Source: Actinomycetes bacterium
GTDB lineage: Bacteria > Actinomycetota > Coriobacteriia > WRKU01 > WQUG01
Reading direction: 5' to 3'
Length of the DNA stretch: 7,976 nt
Assembly: GCA_031268615.1 (NCBI GenBank)
Contig: JAIRWZ010000027.1
Span: 1-7,976, forward strand
In this document: positions 5,941 through 7,976 of the stretch, piece after piece
Numbering within the stretch: position 1 is the first letter of the stretch
Layout of the letters: every line of letters begins with the position of its first letter
Program-made: the position numbers and the translations under genes
Notes under the pieces: generated by a model
Told to the model about the DNA's origin: nothing
Databases searched by the model: none
Seen by the model: only the letters and a program-made list of their open reading frames with translations

Positions 5941-7203
5941 TCAGGCGAATAAAATCCGCCCAAAGACCTCGTTACCCAACATCCAGCCACGCTGCGTACA
6001 GCGCAAACGCGTCCCATCTGCGACCAATTCCACCAATCCGTCACGCGCCAGCTCTGCAAAAATGCGGGACAGGCCCAAGGCGTCTGCCCTGTCAACCTCA
6101 ACGCCACGCGCCAAACGCATGGCCAACATCACGTCCTCGCGACCCGCCTCAACTTCGGTCAATCGCTCGGATTCAACGGGTTTGCTTCGTTCCGGCTTCG
6201 CCAGATAGTCTTTCAGGCTTGCCTGTAATGTGAAGCGAGTACGTCCAGAGTCGCCCCCGTTACGCATAGAAACCGCCGACGGTCCCAGCCCCAGATAGTC
6301 TCCGCCCGTCCAGTAGCGGCAGTTATGACGACTCTCATATCCGGGAAGTGCGTAGTTGGCTATCTCATAGTGATTGAAACCAAGTCCCGACAAACAGTCA
6401 TCGGCAGCTTCCATCGCGTCAGCCACCGTGTCCTCATCGGGCGCTACCCACGTCCCTGCATCTACCCGACGCGCCAGTTCGGTCCCCGGCTCAATCGTTA
6501 GCGGATAGACAGAAACATGCTTCGCCCCCAGAGAGACAAGCTGGAAAAAATCATCAATCCCCGCTCCGACCGGCTCGGTTTGACAGAAAATACCAGCTAC
6601 ACCTACTATCACATCAGCTGACACCGTAAAACCCGCAGCTACTGCCGCGGCCACTGCGTCGCGCGCTTCCTGCGCCGTATGGCGCCGTCCCAGAAACCGC
6701 AAAGTGTCGTCGTTCAACGATTGCACGCCGATAGACAAACGCGTTACCCCTGCCTGTGTGCAAGCAGCAAGAAAAGTCTCATCGCAACTGTCCGGGTTAA
6801 CCTCCACCGTAATCTCCGCGTCATCGGCAACGATAAAATGTTGGCGAATAGCCTCCATAATGCGCGGCAGACGCCCGCCCAACAGCGAAGGCGTTCCCCC
6901 ACCAAAGTAAATCGTACTCACCGTCCCTTTCCCCTTATCCTCAAACGTGCCTTCTTTGTCATTCTCGGGCTTGACCCGAGAATCCAGTCCCAAAGTCTTC
7001 GTCTCCTGACTGGATCCCCGCTTTCGCGGGGATGACGCACAGCGGTCATCCTCAAACGTGCTATCCGCAACACAAGGTATCTGTCGCAACAAAGCCTCCA
7101 CATACTCGTCAATCAGCAGCGTATCCGTTGTCGAATAGAAATCACAGTAGGCACAGCGCGACGCGCAAAACGGCACATGGATATAGAGCCCCAGCTCATT
7201 CAT
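5941..7203 (-). CDS. hemW: HemW-type radical-SAM heme chaperone with a repeat-encoded 37-residue insertion
   Basis: HemW is a cytoplasmic radical-SAM protein of the HemN superfamily that binds heme and a [4Fe-4S] cluster and delivers heme to acceptors. The cluster motif CASRCAYC (Cys13, Cys17, Cys20) is followed by GGGTPS (101-106) and EVNPDS (134-139) for SAM binding, GVQS (159-162), and the HemW-specific heme motif HNCRYW (293-298), which argues against true HemN. The protein has 420 residues; without the insertion it would have 383, close to the usual size of about 380. Residues 53-89 come from a palindromic DNA element, and TFED occurs at both 49-52 and 86-89. The insertion keeps the frame and all motifs, so the gene is probably functional. 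The ATG at 7203 lies just before YIHVPFC, with AGGA about 10 nt upstream. It probably depends on the iscS/iscU products for its cluster. Confidence 0.93.
   Translation of the reverse strand: MNELGLYIHVPFCASRCAYCDFYSTTDTLLIDEYVEALLRQIPCVADSTFEDDRCASSPRKRGSSQETKTLGLDSRVKPENDKEGTFEDKGKGTVSTIYFGGGTPSLLGGRLPRIMEAIRQHFIVADDAEITVEVNPDSCDETFLAACTQAGVTRLSIGVQSLNDDTLRFLGRRHTAQEARDAVAAAVAAGFTVSADVIVGVAGIFCQTEPVGAGIDDFFQLVSLGAKHVSVYPLTIEPGTELARRVDAGTWVAPDEDTVADAMEAADDCLSGLGFNHYEIANYALPGYESRHNCRYWTGGDYLGLGPSAVSMRNGGDSGRTRFTLQASLKDYLAKPERSKPVESERLTEVEAGREDVMLAMRLARGVEVDRADALGLSRIFAELARDGLVELVADGTRLRCTQRGWMLGNEVFGRILFA
6937..6950. repeat. 14-bp direct repeat, left copy, flanking the hemW insertion
   Basis: ATCCTCAAACGTGC occurs here and identically at 7048-7061. 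The two copies are offset by 111 bp, exactly 37 codons. They bracket the palindromic element, as a target-site duplication would. Confidence 0.8.
6951..7047. mobile_element. Palindromic REP/MITE-like element inserted in the hemW coding region
   Basis: The core at 6958-7036 can fold as a cloverleaf. GTCAT (6958-6962) pairs with ATGAC (7032-7036). Hairpin A pairs ATTCTCGGG with CCCGAGAAT (6961-6983, loop CTTGA). A middle stem pairs TCCAGTC (6983-6989) with GACTGGA (7008-7014). Hairpin B pairs ATCCCCGC with GCGGGGAT (7014-7033, loop TTTC). Similar GTCAT-hairpin-CCAGTC units are dispersed repeats in many bacterial genomes, and peptides such as SPRKRGSS or LDSRVKPEND are typical of them when they lie in reading frames. 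No transposase is encoded, so movement would need one elsewhere. The exact borders are uncertain because GATGAC (7031-7036) also pairs with GTCATC (7045-7050). Confidence 0.8.
7048..7061. repeat. 14-bp direct repeat, right copy, flanking the hemW insertion
   Basis: This is the second identical copy of ATCCTCAAACGTGC. In the hemW frame it encodes TFED at residues 49-52, ahead of the inserted segment. Removing one copy plus the element restores a normal HemW spacing between the cysteine motif and GGGTPS. Confidence 0.8.
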
Positions 7204-7223
7204 GAGCTATATGTCCTGTGTAG

Positions 7224-7285
7224 GGCGGGCATGGTATGCCCGCCAATGACCGCCCTGCGGTCATCACGTTGGCTCTGCCAACGTG
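7224..7285. repeat. Three tandem hairpins spanning the dus stop codon and the dus-hemW gap
   Basis: Three perfect stems stand almost end to end, each with a 3-nt loop. GGCGGGCAT pairs with ATGCCCGCC (7224-7244). TGACCGC pairs with GCGGTCA (7247-7263). CACGTTGGC pairs with GCCAACGTG (7265-7285). Gaps between them are 2 nt and 1 nt. The third stem encodes the last residues and part of the stop codon of the dus gene. No U-run follows on the minus strand, so a standard terminator is unlikely. A dispersed repeat, an mRNA stabiliser or an attenuator ahead of hemW are options. Confidence 0.75.
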
Positions 7286-7976
7286 CATGTGCGACGAACA
7301 ATCCCACCCACACAGCTTTTGTATCCCCTCAAATACTCCCTAACCAAAACGTCCAGTTCTCCCACCGTTGATAGCTCATGCAAGCGACGGCGAAACTCAG
7401 CAGCTCCGGGCAGACCTCTCACATAGGCAATCGCATGTCCCCGAAACCGCGTCAAATTATCCTCCCCATACCAGTCAACTACCCGCCGCGCATGGTCACG
7501 CATAACCTGCAACCGCTTCTCAATCGCTGGGTGGCAGAAACGCCCCTCAATCGCAGGAGAAACGGCGCCTATCAGCGCCTCCCGTGCTTCCGCAAAAATC
7601 CAGGGATTTCCCCGCGCGCCACGCGCAATCATCACGCCGTCCACACCAGTCGTATCTCCCATGCGTACGACATCAGCAGCCGTCATTACGTCGCCAGAAC
7701 CAGTAACTGGCACGGCAACCGCCGCTTTCACGGCAGCAATGACCGACCAGTCCGCTTGTCCGTGATACAGTTGCCGCGCAAAGCGTCCGTGTATGCACAA
7801 GCCCGCAGCACCCGTCGCTTCCATACGTCGTGCAAAGTCTACGGCGGTAACTTCCCCCGTAACCACACCACTGCGGAATTTAACGGTCACCGGCACCGCA
7901 TACGGAGCGAGTGCGTCCACCGTCGCCGATACCACTGCGGCTGCCAGCTGTGGTGTGCCCATCAGCGCTGATCCCT
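7264..7976 (-). CDS. dusB: tRNA-dihydrouridine synthase, DusB/NifR3-like, C-terminal part (5' end off the window)
   Basis: This FMN enzyme uses NADPH to reduce specific uridines of tRNA to dihydrouridine. About 236 residues are visible, from GSALMGTP at the right edge to a TGA at 7264-7266. GSALM is the internal family motif before the FMN-barrel middle strands, so the ATG at 7960-7962 is an internal Met and the real start lies beyond the window. Visible barrel motifs are VTVKFRSG, LCIHGR, ADWSVIAAVK, VPVTGSGDV and the phosphate-binding VMIARGARGNPWIF, followed by the C-terminal helical tRNA-binding domain. The active-site cysteine loop is not in view. The last residues, TCTLAEPT, and part of the stop codon are encoded by a perfect hairpin (7265-7285), so the native C-terminus may have been replaced. 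hemW starts 60 nt downstream on the same strand and may be cotranscribed. Confidence 0.9.
   Translation of the reverse strand, partial: GSALMGTPQLAAAVVSATVDALAPYAVPVTVKFRSGVVTGEVTAVDFARRMEATGAAGLCIHGRFARQLYHGQADWSVIAAVKAAVAVPVTGSGDVMTAADVVRMGDTTGVDGVMIARGARGNPWIFAEAREALIGAVSPAIEGRFCHPAIEKRLQVMRDHARRVVDWYGEDNLTRFRGHAIAYVRGLPGAAEFRRRLHELSTVGELDVLVREYLRGYKSCVGGIVRRTCTLAEPT

Noticed and set aside
5941..7203. Oxygen-independent coproporphyrinogen III oxidase (HemN)
   Set aside because: The HNxxYW heme motif and the size of about 380 residues without the insertion identify HemW.
7224..7285. Intrinsic terminator after dus
   Set aside because: The stems are strong but no U-run follows on the minus strand, and three tandem stems with 3-nt loops fit a repeat better.

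Overview
All genes in this window lie on the minus strand, so they are read from right to left. They are housekeeping genes from a moderately GC-rich bacterium. Three features suggest an actinobacterium, possibly Coriobacteriia-like: a two-gene NifS/NifU-type Fe-S assembly pair with no adjacent iscR, hscA or hscB; a Nif3-family gene followed directly by a coiled-coil C4 zinc-ribbon gene; and a HisZ plus short-form HisG histidine system. This placement is inferred from gene content and residue patterns and is of low to moderate certainty.

Layout in order of transcription: a 5'-truncated tRNA-dihydrouridine synthase (dusB-like, 7264-7976); three back-to-back hairpins that run from the dus stop codon into the intergenic gap (7224-7285); hemW, a radical-SAM heme chaperone (5941-7203), carrying an in-frame 111-bp palindromic insertion flanked by 14-bp direct repeats; a promoter with an overlapping inverted repeat (5865-5887); cysteine desulfurase iscS (4655-5827); a hairpin repeat and a possible internal promoter (4555-4643); Fe-S scaffold iscU (4079-4531, GTG start); a Nif3-family gene (3160-4044); a C4 zinc-ribbon coiled-coil protein (2430-3152); a 193-bp gap holding a promoter and a leader hairpin; a single ORF fusing HisZ to HisG (515-2236); and the N-terminal part of hisD (1-531), which overlaps the fusion gene by 17 nt and runs off the left edge.

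Functionally there are two modules. The right and middle part joins Fe-S cluster biogenesis (iscS, iscU) with a likely Fe-S client (hemW), the di-metal Nif3 protein and a zinc-ribbon protein. The left part starts a histidine biosynthesis operon, in which the first-step enzyme and its regulatory partner are one polypeptide translationally coupled to the last-step enzyme HisD. I see no phage, CRISPR, tRNA, rRNA or transposase gene. The points most worth a second look are the palindromic element domesticated inside hemW, the HisZ-HisG fusion, and the hairpin repeats between genes. I found no clearly new multi-gene system.
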